Origin: DATARR01 sp034666985
GTDB taxonomy: Bacteria; Acidobacteriota; Thermoanaerobaculia; Multivoradales; UBA5704
NCBI GenBank assembly: GCA_034666985.1
Contig: JAXDKS010000010.1
Coordinates: forward strand, 1 to 64,000
Direction of reading: 5' to 3'
Length of the DNA stretch: 64,000 nt
Below, piece by piece: positions 32,852-40,998 of this stretch. The notes under the pieces are model-generated. The model saw only the letters and a program-made list of their open reading frames with translations. It made no database searches and was not told the DNA's origin. Position 1 is the first letter of the stretch, and the number at the start of each line of letters is the position of its first letter. Both the position numbers and the translations under genes were made by a program.

Positions 32852-33250
32852 ATGCGACTTCGCTCACTCCTCTCTCTGGTAGTCCTGCTGGTCGGAATCC
32901 TGATTTCTGGTCCCGCCTGGTCTGACGGCAGCCGTTGGACCGAGCTCGATCCGCATAACGATTGCTACGCGCCCCAGGCGCTGCACTCTCCACGGGCGAC
33001 TCGGGTCCTCCTTCAGCAGATCTTTTCTGAGCCTGAGAGGGCCGGAGATCTGAAATCCGGCAGCAACATGGGCGGTGAGCGGGTCTCGGGGATGATCCCC
33101 CGCCCGGAGCCCAAGTTCGGAAGTCCAGCTCCCAGTTGGTGCACGAACCGGAACAACAACTACTGCACCTATGCGTGGGACTGGACGACTCGTTGCTGCA
33201 ACCCGAGCTACATCGAACCCGGCGCTTATTGTCCGGCGCTCTGCGAGTAG
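32852..33250 (+). CDS. Small secreted Cys-rich protein (132 aa)
   Basis: ATG 32852 follows GAAAGGAACTGTC and opens a signal peptide (MRLRSLLSLVVLLVGILISG, PAWS cleavage). The mature part is short; its last 35 residues carry seven cysteines (WCTNRNNNYCTYAWDW, then RCCNPSYIEPGAYCPALC), and one more Cys is near the mature N-terminus (NDCYAP). This gives eight cysteines, enough for four disulfides. No family recognised. It could be a secreted bioactive or structural peptide; this is inference only. Confidence 0.6.
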   Translation: MRLRSLLSLVVLLVGILISGPAWSDGSRWTELDPHNDCYAPQALHSPRATRVLLQQIFSEPERAGDLKSGSNMGGERVSGMIPRPEPKFGSPAPSWCTNRNNNYCTYAWDWTTRCCNPSYIEPGAYCPALCE

Positions 33251-33261
33251 GCAGGGCAGGG

Positions 33262-33320
33262 GTAGGGTGCGCTGTGCGCACCGTGGAGGCGGCGTTGAAG
33301 GTGCGCACAGCGCACCCTAC
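33262..33320. repeat. Palindromic element copy B (inner palindrome)
   Basis: Perfect 21-bp arms (GTAGGGTGCGCTGTGCGCAC plus C) around a 17-nt spacer, starting 11 bp after the Cys-rich gene stop. Immediately downstream (about 33325-33360) a further C/G-rich hairpin CTCTCCCGTCGGACGGGAG resembles a decayed outer arm. It may act as a terminator for the upstream gene. Confidence 0.85.
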
Positions 33321-33434
33321 AAAGCCCCCTCTCTCCCGTCGGACGGGAGGGGGGCGCCCCTTGCCACCCGCCCCCATTCCCGTCTATCCTGACCCGCCTC
33401 AAGGACCCCGCTCATACTCCCGGTATCTAGAGGA

Positions 33435-33935
33435 ATGTCTGACCCCGCGATCGTCCCCACAACCGAGCCCCACCCGCAAGCCGCCGCCGTCGCCTGGAGC
33501 TGGCGCGATCGCGCCGGTGTGGCCACGGACGCGCGGGCTGGCGAGGCGCGGTCGCTCCGCATCCGCGGCGTGGTGGGCGGCGCGGTCGGCCTGGCCTTCG
33601 CGGCTCTCCTCTACTTCGTCGGGCACAAGGTGCGGTCGGCCGAGGTGGTGGCGGGGATCGCCGTCCTGCTCGCCCTCCTTGCCCTGGTGGCGCCGCTGAC
33701 GGTCTTCAAGAGGATTAGCCACGCCCTGGAGGTCTTCGCCCGTGGCGTGGCGTCCGCCGTCACCTGGTTGCTGATGACCATCCTCTTCTATGTCGTCTTC
33801 CTGCCCATCGGCCTCGTGCTGCGGTCGGGGAAGAAGCTGGCGATCACCAAGGGCGCCGACCGGCGGCTGCCCTCCTACTGGACGCGGACCGAGGAGAGGG
33901 AGCACCCCCTCGAGTCCTACCGCCGGCAGTTCTAG
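33435..33935 (+). CDS. SxtJ-family membrane protein
   Basis: 166 residues. Three to four hydrophobic segments (VVGGAVGLAFAALLYFVG, VVAGIAVLLALLALVAPLTV, ASAVTWLLMTILFYVVFLPIGLVL split by short loops) and the C-terminal signature RRLPSYWTRTEEREHPLESY typical of the SxtJ family found beside O-carbamoyltransferases. It is 3 bp upstream of the carbamoyltransferase and clearly in its operon. Molecular role is not established; a membrane partner of the transferase is likely. Confidence 0.85.
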   Translation: MSDPAIVPTTEPHPQAAAVAWSWRDRAGVATDARAGEARSLRIRGVVGGAVGLAFAALLYFVGHKVRSAEVVAGIAVLLALLALVAPLTVFKRISHALEVFARGVASAVTWLLMTILFYVVFLPIGLVLRSGKKLAITKGADRRLPSYWTRTEEREHPLESYRRQF

Positions 33936-33938
33936 ACC

Positions 33939-35780
33939 TTGAAGCTGCTCGGTATCTCCTGCTACTACCACGACTCGGCCGCCTGCCTGGTGGACGCGGG
34001 GCGCATCGTCGCCGCCGCCCAGGAGGAGCGGTTCACCCGCAAGAAGCACGACGAGGGGTTCCCCTACCACGCCGTCCGCTACTGCCTGGCCGAGGGGGGC
34101 GTGGGCCACGGCGAGCTCGACGGGGTCGTCTTCTACGACAAGCCGCTGCTCAAGTTCCACCGCATCCTGGAGACCTATCTGGCGGTGGTGCCCAAGGGGT
34201 TGCAGTCGGCCGTCATGGCCCTCCCCCTCTGGCTGCGGGAGAAGCTGTGGATCCCACCCCAGATCCAGGACGCCCTGGAGCAGTGCGGCGTGGGCGATCC
34301 CAAGGAGATCTTCTTCACCCGGCATCACGAGTCGCACGCGGCGTCGGCCTTCTACCCCTCCCCCTTCGAGGAGGCGGCGGTGCTGACGCTCGACGGCGTG
34401 GGCGAGTGGGCCACCACGACGATCGGCGTGGGCGAGGGGAACCGGCTGCGGCTGATCCGCGAGATCCCCTTCCCCCACTCCCTCGGCCTCCTCTACTCGG
34501 CCTTCACCTACTTCACCGGCTTCCGGGTGAACTCGGGCGAGTACAAGCTGATGGGCCTCGCTCCCTACGGCGAGGGCAGGTACACGGACGCCATCAAGCG
34601 CGAGCTGATCGACATCCGGGACGACGGCTCGTTCCGCATGAACATGGACTACTTCGGCTACATGGACGGCCTGGAGATGACGTCGGGCAAGTTCGCCCAG
34701 CTCTTCGGCGGTCCGGCGCGGAAGCCGGAGTCGCCCATCTCGAAGCGGGAGATGGACCTCGCGAAGTCGATCCAGGAGGTCACCGAGGAGGTGGTCCTCA
34801 AGCTCGCCCGCCACGCCCGGGAGATCACCGGCAAGCGCAACCTGTGCATGGCCGGCGGCGTGGCCCTCAACTGCGTGGCCAACGGCGTGTTGCTGCGGGA
34901 GGGGATCTTCGACGACCTGTGGATCCAGCCCGCGGCGGGCGACGCCGGCGGCGCCCTGGGCGCGCCGCTCGCGGTGTGGCACAACGCCCTCGGCAATCCG
35001 CGGACGGTGGCAGTCTCGGGCGGCCGGCGGCGGGACGCCATGCAGGGCTCGCTGCTCGGCCCCGAGTTCACGCGCGACCAGATCAAGGACTATCTCGACT
35101 TCCACCAGCTCCCCTACGAGGAGCTGCCGGAGGCGGACTGGGCGCTGCGCATCGCCGAGGTGATCGCCGGGGAGAACGTCATCGGCCTGTGCCAGGGGCG
35201 GATGGAGTTCGGCCCGCGGGCGCTGGGGGGCCGCTCGATTGTCGGCGACGCCCGGTCGCCCAAGATGCAGTCGGTGATGAACCTGAAGATCAAGTACCGG
35301 GAGAGCTTCCGGCCGTTCGCCCCCTCGGTGCTGGAGGAGCGGGTGTCGGACTACTTCGAGCTCGACCGGCCGTCGCCCTACATGCTGCTGGTGGCGGACG
35401 TGGTGGAGCACCGGCGAGTGCCGAAGCGGGGGGACGAGAAGGACCTGCCGCTCCTCGAGTGGGTCAACCGGCCGCGGTCGGACGTGCCCGCCATCACCCA
35501 CGTCGACTACTCGGCGCGCATCCAGACGGTGGGCGAGGAGAGCCCCCGCTACCATGCCATTCTGGCAGAGTTCGAGAAGCTCACCGGCTACGGGGTGATC
35601 GTCAACACCAGCTTCAACGTGCGGGGCGAGCCCATCGTGTGCACGCCGGAGGACGCCTACCGCTGCTTCATGCGCACGGAGATGGATTACCTGGTGCTGG
35701 GCCCGTTCCTCCTCGACAAGAAGGCGCAGCCGAAGCTGGAGGAAAAGGGAGACTGGCGGCAGGAGTTCCAGTTAGACTAG
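33939..35780 (+). CDS. NodU/CmcH-family carbamoyltransferase
   Basis: 613 residues, TTG start 3 bp after the SxtJ gene stop. N-terminal Kae1/ASKHA-like domain: LGISCYYHDSAACLVDAG, RHHESHAASAFYPSPFEEAA (metal-binding His pair HxxxH) and LTLDGVGEWATTTIGVGEG. C-terminal YrdC-like domain: GRMEFGPRALGGRSIVGDAR, KYRESFRPFAPSVLEE, GVIVNTSFNVRGEPIVCTP. It should transfer carbamoyl from carbamoyl phosphate, via carbamoyl-AMP, to a hydroxyl of an unknown acceptor. No glycosyltransferase, PKS or NRPS genes are nearby, so the acceptor is not evident. Confidence 0.93.
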   Translation: MKLLGISCYYHDSAACLVDAGRIVAAAQEERFTRKKHDEGFPYHAVRYCLAEGGVGHGELDGVVFYDKPLLKFHRILETYLAVVPKGLQSAVMALPLWLREKLWIPPQIQDALEQCGVGDPKEIFFTRHHESHAASAFYPSPFEEAAVLTLDGVGEWATTTIGVGEGNRLRLIREIPFPHSLGLLYSAFTYFTGFRVNSGEYKLMGLAPYGEGRYTDAIKRELIDIRDDGSFRMNMDYFGYMDGLEMTSGKFAQLFGGPARKPESPISKREMDLAKSIQEVTEEVVLKLARHAREITGKRNLCMAGGVALNCVANGVLLREGIFDDLWIQPAAGDAGGALGAPLAVWHNALGNPRTVAVSGGRRRDAMQGSLLGPEFTRDQIKDYLDFHQLPYEELPEADWALRIAEVIAGENVIGLCQGRMEFGPRALGGRSIVGDARSPKMQSVMNLKIKYRESFRPFAPSVLEERVSDYFELDRPSPYMLLVADVVEHRRVPKRGDEKDLPLLEWVNRPRSDVPAITHVDYSARIQTVGEESPRYHAILAEFEKLTGYGVIVNTSFNVRGEPIVCTPEDAYRCFMRTEMDYLVLGPFLLDKKAQPKLEEKGDWRQEFQLD

Positions 35781-35799
35781 GGGCCGGAAGGAAAACGAC

Positions 35800-35964
35800 A
35801 TGCGCAAGCTCCGCTACTTCGGCTCCATCCTCGGCGAGATCGTCCAGTTCGCCAAGCAGAACAAGGTGTACTGGATCGTTCCCCTGGTGCTCATCCTGGG
35901 GCTCGTGATCCTCCTGGTGGTCACCAGCCAGGCCACGGCGCCGTTCATCTACACGCTGTTCTAG
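35800..35964 (+). CDS. DUF5989-type single-pass membrane protein (54 aa)
   Basis: Very short gene directly after the carbamoyltransferase (19 bp gap) with a ribosome site GGAAGGAAAACGAC. Sequence begins MRKLRYFGSILGEIVQFAKQ, followed by NKVYWIVPLVLILGLVILLV, one transmembrane helix, and a short tail ending FIYTLF. This layout and sequence match DUF5989, the usual third member of SxtJ-carbamoyltransferase gene sets. Function unknown. Confidence 0.85.
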   Translation: MRKLRYFGSILGEIVQFAKQNKVYWIVPLVLILGLVILLVVTSQATAPFIYTLF

Positions 35965-36033
35965 GGCGGCCGGACCCCCCTCCCGAACGCCGGGCTTGCC
36001 GTTCCGGGGGGGTTGGGCCAGAATAGCCGGACC

Positions 36034-36510
36034 ATGCGGCGCTTCAAACCGGTTCACGGGATCCTGATCGTCCTCCTTTTCCTCGGGGTGGTGTGGAGCG
36101 CGGAGTCGATACTCGAGGGGCGTCTCAACCCGACGGGCTTCCAGAAGGTGTCGCCTGGCCGGGACGGCCAGGTGCGGGTGGACCTGGCGGGGCTGAAGAC
36201 CAACGACGTCCGCTTCTACCAGTTCCTGAACTCCAGCAACCAGGAGGTCCGCTTCTTCGTCGCCCGGGACGCCAAGGGCGAGGTGCAGGTGGCCTTCGAC
36301 GCCAACGAGCAGTGCGCCAAGGGGAAGCGGGGCTTCCGGCACGAGGGGGAGTGGATGGTCTGCAACAAGTGCGACAAGTCCTTCCGCATCTCGGAGGTCA
36401 ACTCCGGGGGCGAGGGGTGCACGCCGGTCCCCGTGCGGCATCGGGTGCAGGGCAGCGAGCTGCTGCTGGCGGAGAACGACGTGATCTCGGGATGGCGGCT
36501 GTTCCATTGA
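36034..36510 (+). CDS. Membrane-anchored DUF2318-like Cys protein
   Basis: 158 residues. N-terminal anchor (ILIVLLFLGVVWSAESIL), then a domain with FFVARDAKGEVQVAFDANEQ and the cysteine pattern WMVCNKCDKSFRISEVN plus GGEGCTPVPV, closely like DUF2318 proteins thought to bind a metal or iron-sulfur cofactor outside the membrane. Candidate ligands are the two Cys of CNKC and the Cys of GGEGC. It may belong to the carbamoyltransferase operon (69 bp gap), but it could also be expressed separately. No ribosome site is obvious; CAGAAT sits about 9 bp upstream. Confidence 0.65.
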   Translation: MRRFKPVHGILIVLLFLGVVWSAESILEGRLNPTGFQKVSPGRDGQVRVDLAGLKTNDVRFYQFLNSSNQEVRFFVARDAKGEVQVAFDANEQCAKGKRGFRHEGEWMVCNKCDKSFRISEVNSGGEGCTPVPVRHRVQGSELLLAENDVISGWRLFH

Positions 36511-36562
36511 GCGGCCTGTTCCGCCGGATACAGGCAGAAACAACTGACGTGAAATCAGAGCT

Positions 36563-36592
36563 TTGACGGCCCAGCCCGCGATGTTGTATCTT
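36563..36592 (+). promoter_or_regulatory. Sigma70-type promoter for mglBA
   Basis: TTGACG (36563-36568) and TATCTT (36587-36592) separated by 18 bp, followed about 24 bp later by the mglB ATG with GGAAAGGGTAG upstream. It is the best canonical promoter in the window. Confidence 0.6.
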
Positions 36593-36615
36593 CGCGCGGT
36601 CCGGAAAGGGTAGCT

Positions 36616-37113
36616 ATGTGCGCAGCCGACTTCGTGCTCTACGAGGAGGAATTCAAGCACCTTGAGGAGGCCCTGCGCCGTCTGCGCCAGGAAGCCAATG
36701 CCAAGGCCGTCTTCCTGATCGACAAGAACGGCCAGCAGATCGCGTCGGCGGGTGAGGTCGAGCAGTTCGACACCACCTCGCTCGCCTCGCTGACGGCCGG
36801 CAACGTGGCCGCGACGGACGGCTTGGCCAAGCTGATCGGCGAGCGGGAGTTCTCGGTACTGTTCCACGAGGGCCAGCAGGATCACATCCACATCTCCATC
36901 GTCGCCAAGCGCGCCATCCTGGTCGTCATCTTCGACGACCGGTCGTCTCTCGGCCTCGTGCGCCTGCGAGTCAAGCGGGCCAACGTGGACCTGGAGAAGA
37001 TCTTCGAGGTGATGCTGCAGAAGGGCGAGAGGGGACCCCAGGGAGCGGCGGCCCACGCGAGCCCATTTTCCGAGATCACCGACGACGACATCGACGCGCT
37101 CTTCGGCGAGTAG
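36616..37113 (+). CDS. mglB: Roadblock/LC7 protein, MglB-type GTPase-activating protein
   Basis: 165 residues. Roadblock fold: AKAVFLIDKNGQQIASAGEV, LTAGNVAATDGLAKLIGE, QDHIHISIVAKRAILVVIF. The C-terminal acidic tail ends ITDDDIDALFGE, as in many MglB homologues. It should stimulate GTP hydrolysis by the MglA encoded 30 bp downstream and help set cell polarity. Promoter at 36563-36592. Confidence 0.9.
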   Translation: MCAADFVLYEEEFKHLEEALRRLRQEANAKAVFLIDKNGQQIASAGEVEQFDTTSLASLTAGNVAATDGLAKLIGEREFSVLFHEGQQDHIHISIVAKRAILVVIFDDRSSLGLVRLRVKRANVDLEKIFEVMLQKGERGPQGAAAHASPFSEITDDDIDALFGE

Positions 37114-37143
37114 CCGGAGACGCCAGGCCCGGAAGCATCGAAC

Positions 37144-37728
37144 ATGACTTTCATCAACTACGCCAGCAAGGAGATCAACTGCAAGATCGTCTACTACGGC
37201 CCTGGCCTGTGTGGGAAGACGACGAATTTGCAGTACATCTACAACAAGACCGCTCCCGAGTCGAAGGGGAAGATGATCTCCCTGGCCACCGAGGCCGACC
37301 GCACCCTGTTCTTCGACTTCCTGCCCCTCGACCTGGGGAGCATCCGCGGCTTCACCACCCGCTTCCACCTCTACACCGTGCCCGGCCAGGTGTTCTATGA
37401 CGCCAGCCGCAAGCTGATCCTCAAAGGGGTGGACGGCGTGATCTTCGTGGCCGACAGCCAGCAGGAGCGGATGGAGGCGAACATCGAGTCCATCCGCAAC
37501 CTGGAGCAGAACCTGAAGGAGCATGGATTCGACCTGGCGACGGTGCCGTATGCCCTGCAGTTCAACAAGCGGGACATACCGAACGTCATCCCGGTCGACG
37601 AGATGTACCGCACGCTGAACTACAAGCGGGAACCGACATTCGAGGCCGTGGCGACGACCGGGGTGGGCGTGTTCGACACCCTGAAGTCCGTCGCCAAACA
37701 GATCCTGATCGAGCTGAAGAAGCGCTAA
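37144..37728 (+). CDS. mglA: MglA-type small Ras-like GTPase
   Basis: 194 residues. P-loop YYGPGLCGKTTNLQYIY (residues 18-34), TVPGQVFYDASRKLIL (switch II, where Ras has DTAGQ, here TVPGQ as in MglA), and NKRD near residue 141 for guanine binding. The intrinsically inactive catalytic loop of MglA explains the need for MglB next door. In Myxococcus, MglA/MglB control motility polarity; here the target is unknown as no motility gene is in the window. Confidence 0.95.
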   Translation: MTFINYASKEINCKIVYYGPGLCGKTTNLQYIYNKTAPESKGKMISLATEADRTLFFDFLPLDLGSIRGFTTRFHLYTVPGQVFYDASRKLILKGVDGVIFVADSQQERMEANIESIRNLEQNLKEHGFDLATVPYALQFNKRDIPNVIPVDEMYRTLNYKREPTFEAVATTGVGVFDTLKSVAKQILIELKKR

Positions 37729-37766
37729 TCCTGGCTGACCCCCCGGAGAGCCTTCGAGAGAGAGCC

Positions 37767-38321
37767 ATGGCCAAGGCCAAAACCCCGACACCGACCCCTG
37801 CCGCGTCCCCATCCGCGAAGAAGACCCCGACCCCGGCAGCCCTCACCGATCCCGCCCTCGAAGCCTTCGGCCAGGGGCTCTCCGCCCTGCAGGCCGGGGA
37901 CTGGAAGAAGGCGGTGGAGCACCTGGAGCGAGCTGTCGAGACCGCCGACCGGACCGATCTGCGCGACCGTGCCCAGCAGTTCCTGAACGCCGCCCGCCAG
38001 AAAGCCGGGGCGGGGGACGGCAAGGCGGCCAGGAGCCCCGAAGCCGATCCCTACCTCGAGGCCGTCTACGAGCGAAACCGCGGCAACCTCAAGGCGGCGC
38101 TCGACATCGCCCAGAAGGGCGGCCGCGACGAGAAGGACGAGCGCTTCGCCTATCTCGCGGCCTCGATCCACGCCGTGGAGAACCGGCTGGACGAGGCGGC
38201 ACAGGCCCTGGCCACGGCGGTCGAGCTGAACCCCAAGAATCGCATCCATGCCTTCCACGACTCCGACTTCGCCGAGCTCCGCAAGAACCGCGACCAGCGC
38301 CACCTCTTCGGCCTCTCCTGA
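37767..38321 (+). CDS. Small TPR-like protein with a Pro/Thr/Lys-rich N-terminus
   Basis: 184 residues. The first 30 are low complexity (AKTPTPTPAASPSAKKTPTP), followed by helical repeats (GLSALQAGDWKKAVEHLERA, AYLAASIHAVENRLDEAAQAL). No signal peptide, so probably cytoplasmic. It follows mglA by 38 bp and overlaps yvcK by 74 bp, so it may be expressed with both. Function unknown; a scaffold for the GTPase is possible. Confidence 0.7.
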   Translation: MAKAKTPTPTPAASPSAKKTPTPAALTDPALEAFGQGLSALQAGDWKKAVEHLERAVETADRTDLRDRAQQFLNAARQKAGAGDGKAARSPEADPYLEAVYERNRGNLKAALDIAQKGGRDEKDERFAYLAASIHAVENRLDEAAQALATAVELNPKNRIHAFHDSDFAELRKNRDQRHLFGLS

Positions 38322-39309
38322 GCCGGCGGGCGGCGACGGCAAGGCCCTGGTTGCGATCGGCGGCGGCACCGGCCTGTCGGTGCTGCTGCGTGGCCTCAAG
38401 CACCACGTGGGCTCCGACCGCCTGCGCCAGCTCACCGGCGTGGTCACGGTCACCGACGACGGCGGCTCCTCGGGCCGTCTGCGCAAGGAGTTCGGCGTCC
38501 TCCCCCCGGGGGACATCCGCAACTGCATCGCCGCCCTCGCCGACGACGAGGACCTGCTGACCCGCCTCTTCCAGTACCGCTTCCCCGACGGCGGCGGCCT
38601 CCTCGGCCACTCCTTCGGCAACCTGTTCCTGACCGCGCTGACGGGGATCACCGGCGACTTCCACCAGGCGATCCTCACCGCCGAGTCGGTCCTCTCAGTG
38701 CGCGGCAAGATCTTCCCCGCGACGCTGACCGACGTGCGTCTGCGGGGGCGGGGCGTCTCCGGACAGGTCTACGAGGGGGAGTCGGCCGTGGGGCTCTCGG
38801 GCGAGGAGCTGACGGCGGTGGAGATCGATCCCGCGGCGCCCCCGGCCTTCCCGCCGGCGGTGGCGGCCCTGGAGAGCGCGGACCTGATCCTCCTCGGGCC
38901 CGGCTCGCTCTACACCTCGATCCTCCCCAACCTGCTGATCCCCGGCATCCGACAGGCGGTGGCGAAGGCGAAGGCGCCCGTCGTCCTGCTGCTCAACCTC
39001 ATGACCCAGCCCGGCGAGACGGACAACATGATGGGAGCCGAGCACCTGCGGGCCCTCGTGCGCCATGCCGGCACGGGGCTCATCGACGCCGTGCTCATGA
39101 GCTCGACCCCCATCCCCGAGCCGCTGATCCGCCACTACGCCGAGACGAGATCCGAGCCCGTGGTGGTCGACCGCGCCGCCCTGGAGGAGATGGGCGCCGA
39201 GATCGTGGAGTCCGACCTCCTGGCGGTGGATGGGGATCTGATCCGGCATGATCCGGCGAAGCTGGCGGAGGCGGTGCTGGAGTTGGGGTCTGCTGTGCTG
39301 GTCCCCTAG
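38248..39309 (+). CDS. yvcK: YvcK/CofD-like protein (gluconeogenesis factor family)
   Basis: 353 residues. Core motifs: KALVAIGGGTGLSVLLRGLK, VVTVTDDGGSSGRLRKEFG, PPGDIRNCIAALAD, LGHSFGNLFLTAL, LILLGPGSLYTSILPNLL, and LMTQPGETDNM. These bind a nucleotide-sugar or FAD-like ligand. The B. subtilis homologue (GlmR) binds UDP-GlcNAc and regulates GlmS; here glmU and glmS follow. The only in-frame start before the conserved core is ATG 38248, giving about 30 non-conserved residues and a 74-bp overlap with the upstream gene. Confidence 0.9.
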   Translation: MPSTTPTSPSSARTATSATSSASPEPAGGDGKALVAIGGGTGLSVLLRGLKHHVGSDRLRQLTGVVTVTDDGGSSGRLRKEFGVLPPGDIRNCIAALADDEDLLTRLFQYRFPDGGGLLGHSFGNLFLTALTGITGDFHQAILTAESVLSVRGKIFPATLTDVRLRGRGVSGQVYEGESAVGLSGEELTAVEIDPAAPPAFPPAVAALESADLILLGPGSLYTSILPNLLIPGIRQAVAKAKAPVVLLLNLMTQPGETDNMMGAEHLRALVRHAGTGLIDAVLMSSTPIPEPLIRHYAETRSEPVVVDRAALEEMGAEIVESDLLAVDGDLIRHDPAKLAEAVLELGSAVLVP

Positions 39310-39334
39310 AGGGTGTCTGTCATGTCAGCCGCTT

Positions 39335-39533
39335 GCCCTTCGAAGCCTCACCCCCGGCCCCTCTCCCGGGGGGAGAGGGGGGACTATGTGCTGAAAGGGT
39401 GGAGCTTGTAGGGTGTGCTGTGCGACCGTTGACGGTCCTTGAAGGTACGCATAGCGTACCCTACGGCAAGACCGCTCACAGGAGTCCCCCCTCTCCCCCC
39501 GGGAGAGGGGCCGGGGGTGAGGCTTCGAAGGGC
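39335..39533. repeat. Palindromic element copy C with perfect 51-bp inverted arms
   Basis: Left arm 39335-39385 (starts GCCCTTCGAAGCCTCACCCC, ends GAGAGGGGGGACT) is the exact reverse complement of right arm 39483-39533. The 97-bp centre contains an imperfect inner palindrome (39405-39470, CTTGTAGGGTGTGCTGTGCG and its mate), the degenerate form of the TAGGGTGCGC palindromes at 31651 and 33262. Each arm also holds its own CCTCTCCCGGGGGGAGAGG hairpin. No ORF is encoded; MITE-like. Confidence 0.92.
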
Positions 39534-39587
39534 ACGCGGCCGAATTCAGCGTCTACTTTCTGAACATCCTCTCAGGAGCCCTGCCCC

Positions 39588-40994
39588 ATGCCCGATCCCT
39601 CCCCACGACCCCGCGTCGCCGTCATTCTCGCGGCCGGTAAGGGGACGCGCATGAAGTCCTCACGGCCCAAGGTCCTGCACGAGGCCGCCGGCCGGCCGCT
39701 GCTCGCCTGGGTGATCGACGCGGCCCGTGCCGCCGGCTGCCACCGCATCCTCGTGGTGGTGGGCCACGGCGCGGAGCGGGTGCGGGAGGCGATCCAGGGT
39801 GACGATCTGGTGTGGGTGCTCCAGGCCGAGCAACGGGGCACGGGGCACGCCTTGGCCCAGGCTGAAAGCGAGATCGCGGAGGCGGCGACGGTGCTCGTCC
39901 TCTCCGGCGACGTGCCGCTCGTCCACCCGGCGACCCTGGACCGGCTGGCCCGGGGGGCCGAAGAGGGTTGGGGCGCCCTGGCCGTGGCCGAGATGGACGA
40001 GCCCGGCTCCCTGGGGCGCGTGCTCGTCGACGGCTCCGGCGCCTTCCGCGCGATCGTCGAAACGCGGGACGCCACGCCGGAGGAGCTGGCCGTGCGGCGG
40101 ATCAACGCCGGCCTCTACGCTCTCCCCGCGCCGGACGTCTTCACCTATCTCCGCCATCTCAAGACCGACAACGCCCAGGGGGAGCTCTACCTCACCGACG
40201 CGGTGACGAACGCGGCGCGCGACGGCCACCCCATTCGGCTGGTGACCCTGCCCGACCCGGACGAAGCCCTGGGGGTCAACGATCGGGTGGAGCTGGCGAA
40301 GGTCCACCGTCTCCTGCTGGATCGCCACCTCGACGCCCTGATGAAGGCGGGGGTGACTATCCTAGAGCCGGCGCGGACGGTGATCGAGCCGGGAGTGCGC
40401 GTCGGAGAAGACACGGTGATCCACCCGGGAGTGTCCCTTCTGGGCCACACTTCAGTCGGCCGCGAGTGCGTCGTCCACCAGGGCGCATGGCTGCGGGACT
40501 CGATCGTGGCCGACGGCGCGGTGATCGAGCCCTACAGCGTCCTCGACCGCGCCGAGGTGGGAGAAGGCTGCCGGGTGGGTCCCTTCGCCCGGCTGCGTCC
40601 GGCATCCCGCTTGCTTGGTGGAGCCCGGGTGGGCAACTTCGTCGAGGTGAAGAACGCGGAGATCGGCGCCGGCGCCAAGGTCAACCACCTGTCCTACGTG
40701 GGCGATGCCACGGTGGGCGAGGGGGCGAACGTCGGGGCGGGCGTCGTGACCTGCAACTACGACGGCGTGCGCAAGAGCCCCACGGAGATCGGCGCCGGGG
40801 CCTTCATCGGCAGCGATACGATGCTGGTGGCGCCGGTGCGGGTCGGGGCGGGCGCCTCCACCGCCGCGGGCTCGGTGATCACCAAGAACGTCCCTGATGG
40901 GGCGCTGGCGGTGGCCCGGGTGCGGCAGAAGAACCTGGAAGGCCGGGCCGGCGGTCTGCGCCGGCTGCGCAAAGAGAAAGAAAAGGAAGGCTGA
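39588..40994 (+). CDS. glmU: Bifunctional GlmU: GlcN-1-P acetyltransferase and GlcNAc-1-P uridylyltransferase
   Basis: 468 residues. N-terminal pyrophosphorylase: VAVILAAGKGTRMKSSRPKV (UTP-binding signature), LQAEQRGTGHALAQAESEI, LSGDVPLVHPATL, RRINAGLYAL. C-terminal left-handed beta-helix of hexapeptide repeats (VIHPGVSLLGHTSVGRECVV, ARVGNFVEVKNAEIGAGAKV) with NHLSYVGDATVGEGANVGAG (catalytic/acetyl-CoA region). Makes UDP-GlcNAc for cell wall and envelope. Four bp ahead of glmS, so certainly one operon with it. Confidence 0.97.
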   Translation: MPDPSPRPRVAVILAAGKGTRMKSSRPKVLHEAAGRPLLAWVIDAARAAGCHRILVVVGHGAERVREAIQGDDLVWVLQAEQRGTGHALAQAESEIAEAATVLVLSGDVPLVHPATLDRLARGAEEGWGALAVAEMDEPGSLGRVLVDGSGAFRAIVETRDATPEELAVRRINAGLYALPAPDVFTYLRHLKTDNAQGELYLTDAVTNAARDGHPIRLVTLPDPDEALGVNDRVELAKVHRLLLDRHLDALMKAGVTILEPARTVIEPGVRVGEDTVIHPGVSLLGHTSVGRECVVHQGAWLRDSIVADGAVIEPYSVLDRAEVGEGCRVGPFARLRPASRLLGGARVGNFVEVKNAEIGAGAKVNHLSYVGDATVGEGANVGAGVVTCNYDGVRKSPTEIGAGAFIGSDTMLVAPVRVGAGASTAAGSVITKNVPDGALAVARVRQKNLEGRAGGLRRLRKEKEKEG

Positions 40995-40998
40995 CGCC

